NCBI GenBank assembly: GCA_031272375.1
Contig: JAISTY010000034.1
Coordinates: 1-8,757 of the forward strand
Length of the DNA stretch: 8,757 bases
From: Opitutaceae bacterium
GTDB taxonomy: Bacteria; Verrucomicrobiota; Verrucomicrobiia; Opitutales; Opitutaceae
Reading direction: 5' to 3'
Below, in pieces: positions 8,061-8,757 of the stretch. Under the pieces are notes generated by a model. It saw only the letters and a program-made list of their open reading frames with translations. It had not been told where the DNA came from and searched no databases. Numbering within the stretch: the first letter of the stretch is position 1; each line of letters begins with the position of its first letter. The position numbers were made by a program, and so were the translations under genes.

Positions 8061-8757
8061 ATGAACACCCTTGGAATAGACATTGGCGGCTCGGCCCTGA
8101 AAGGGGCGCCGGTGGACACGAAAACCGGGCGCCTGCTCGCGGAACAACACCGGATCGAAACTCCCGGCAAGCTGCCGCCGGACGGAATGGCGCGCGCCGT
8201 CGCCGCGATGGTGGAGCGCTTCGCCTGGCGCGGCCCTGTGGGCGTCGGCTTCCCCGGCGTCGTGCAGGACGGCGTGATCCGCACGGCGGCCAACCTCCAC
8301 AAGGGCTTCGTCGGCTGCGACGCGCGGAAACTTTTCTCAAAGGCCGCGGGCGTCCGCGTGGCGGTCCTGAACGACGCCGACGCCGCCGGGCTGGCGGAAA
8401 TCTCCTTCGGCGCGGGACGGAAAAAAAAGGGAACGGTGCTGTTGCTCACCCTCGGAACGGGCATCGGGAGCGCGCTGTTCGTTGACGGCAACTTGTGCCC
8501 GAACACGGAGCTGGGGCATCTGCGGCACAAGGGGAAGCCCTGGGAGCGTTTCGCGTCGGGAAGCGCGCGCGCGCGGAACGGCTGGTCGCTCCGCGAATGG
8601 GCGGGCCGGCTGAACGACTACCTCGCGGAGCTGCGCATCTTCGCGTACCTGAACGTGTTCGGCGGCGTCGGCTGGGACTACTCTTACTTCGCGCTGCAGG
8701 TCGGCGCGTGGGGCGAGCTCGACCTGCAGCTCGCGTACCGCTACCTCATCGCGAGCA
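8061..8757 (+). CDS. ppgK: Polyphosphate glucokinase, partial, with atypical 3' end
   Basis: The first 191 residues match polyphosphate glucokinases of the ROK superfamily, cytoplasmic enzymes that phosphorylate glucose using polyphosphate (often also ATP). Visible motifs are LGIDIGGSALKGAPVDT (4-20), GPVGVGFPGVV (58-68), TAANL (75-79), VLNDADAAG (102-110, with Asp105 the expected catalytic base), LLLTLGTGIGSALF (127-140), PNTELGHL (147-154) and WAGRLNDYLAEL (180-191). From residue 192 (base 8634) the expected continuation, roughly LFWPDLFILGGGVSKK, is missing. Instead the open frame reads RIFAYLNVFGGVGWDYSYF and then residues with an alternating hydrophobic/polar pattern to the window edge. 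No other frame restores the family sequence. The start at ATG 8061 gives the standard N-terminus. Codons use G and C endings about equally, unlike the C-ending upstream genes, and a terminator lies between, so it is probably a separate transcription unit. Confidence 0.85.
   Translation, partial: MNTLGIDIGGSALKGAPVDTKTGRLLAEQHRIETPGKLPPDGMARAVAAMVERFAWRGPVGVGFPGVVQDGVIRTAANLHKGFVGCDARKLFSKAAGVRVAVLNDADAAGLAEISFGAGRKKKGTVLLLTLGTGIGSALFVDGNLCPNTELGHLRHKGKPWERFASGSARARNGWSLREWAGRLNDYLAELRIFAYLNVFGGVGWDYSYFALQVGAWGELDLQLAYRYLIAS
8694..8729. repeat. Inverted repeat in the atypical ppgK tail
   Basis: A perfect 10-bp inverted repeat: CTGCAGGTCG (8694-8703) and CGACCTGCAG (8720-8729), with a 16-base spacer. 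It lies inside the open frame, in the stretch that does not match PpgK, and no T-run follows. It may be coincidental in GC-rich coding DNA, or may relate to whatever made the junction near 8634. Confidence 0.55.

Noticed and set aside
8565..8577. Alternating GC run in ppgK
   Set aside because: A short CG alternation encoding Ala-Arg residues within a conserved coding region; expected in GC-rich genes.

Overview
The window is GC-rich chromosomal DNA, most likely from a Verrucomicrobium (PVC superphylum, perhaps Opitutae). The main reasons are the SecA type (extra block before the first DVQL motif, enlarged preprotein cross-linking domain, RGRCSRQGD instead of RGRSGRQGD), a YbeY with an HLCGYDD metal site, and the absence of recognisable Shine-Dalgarno sequences before any start. 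The phylum call rests on remembered family features and was not searched.

Layout. Positions 1-461 (minus strand) hold an unrecognised gene that appears broken by a one-base frameshift and runs off the left edge. Positions 462-663 are a less GC-rich gap with a small tandem repeat and an in-frame hydrophobic read-through of the next gene. Positions 664-2753 (minus strand) hold rsgA (ribosome-assembly GTPase) followed by an exported endonuclease/exonuclease/phosphatase-family enzyme, spaced like an operon. A 143-bp divergent gap (2754-2896) separates these from a plus-strand run of four housekeeping genes: secA (2897-5920), ybeY (5945-6421), a HIT-family gene resembling Ap4A phosphorylases (6482-6982) and phoH (7008-7979). 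The gaps in this run are 24, 60 and 25 bp, so it is probably one transcript, ending at an imperfect hairpin plus T-run (7991-8033). The last gene (8061 to the right edge) starts as a clear polyphosphate glucokinase (ppgK), but its final 41 residues do not match that family.

How the genes fit together: RsgA acts in 30S subunit maturation and YbeY in 16S rRNA processing and RNA quality control; PhoH is the ATPase/helicase-like protein commonly linked to YbeY. SecA drives protein export, and the nuclease-family protein appears to be an export substrate. The HIT protein probably acts on dinucleoside polyphosphates, and PpgK phosphorylates glucose from polyphosphate. This is ordinary core metabolism and information processing. 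I did not find a convincing new multi-gene system. The points most worth checking are the ppgK tail, the frameshifted left-edge gene, the Asp-for-His change in YbeY and the strand-specific C-richness from about 1640 to 7980.
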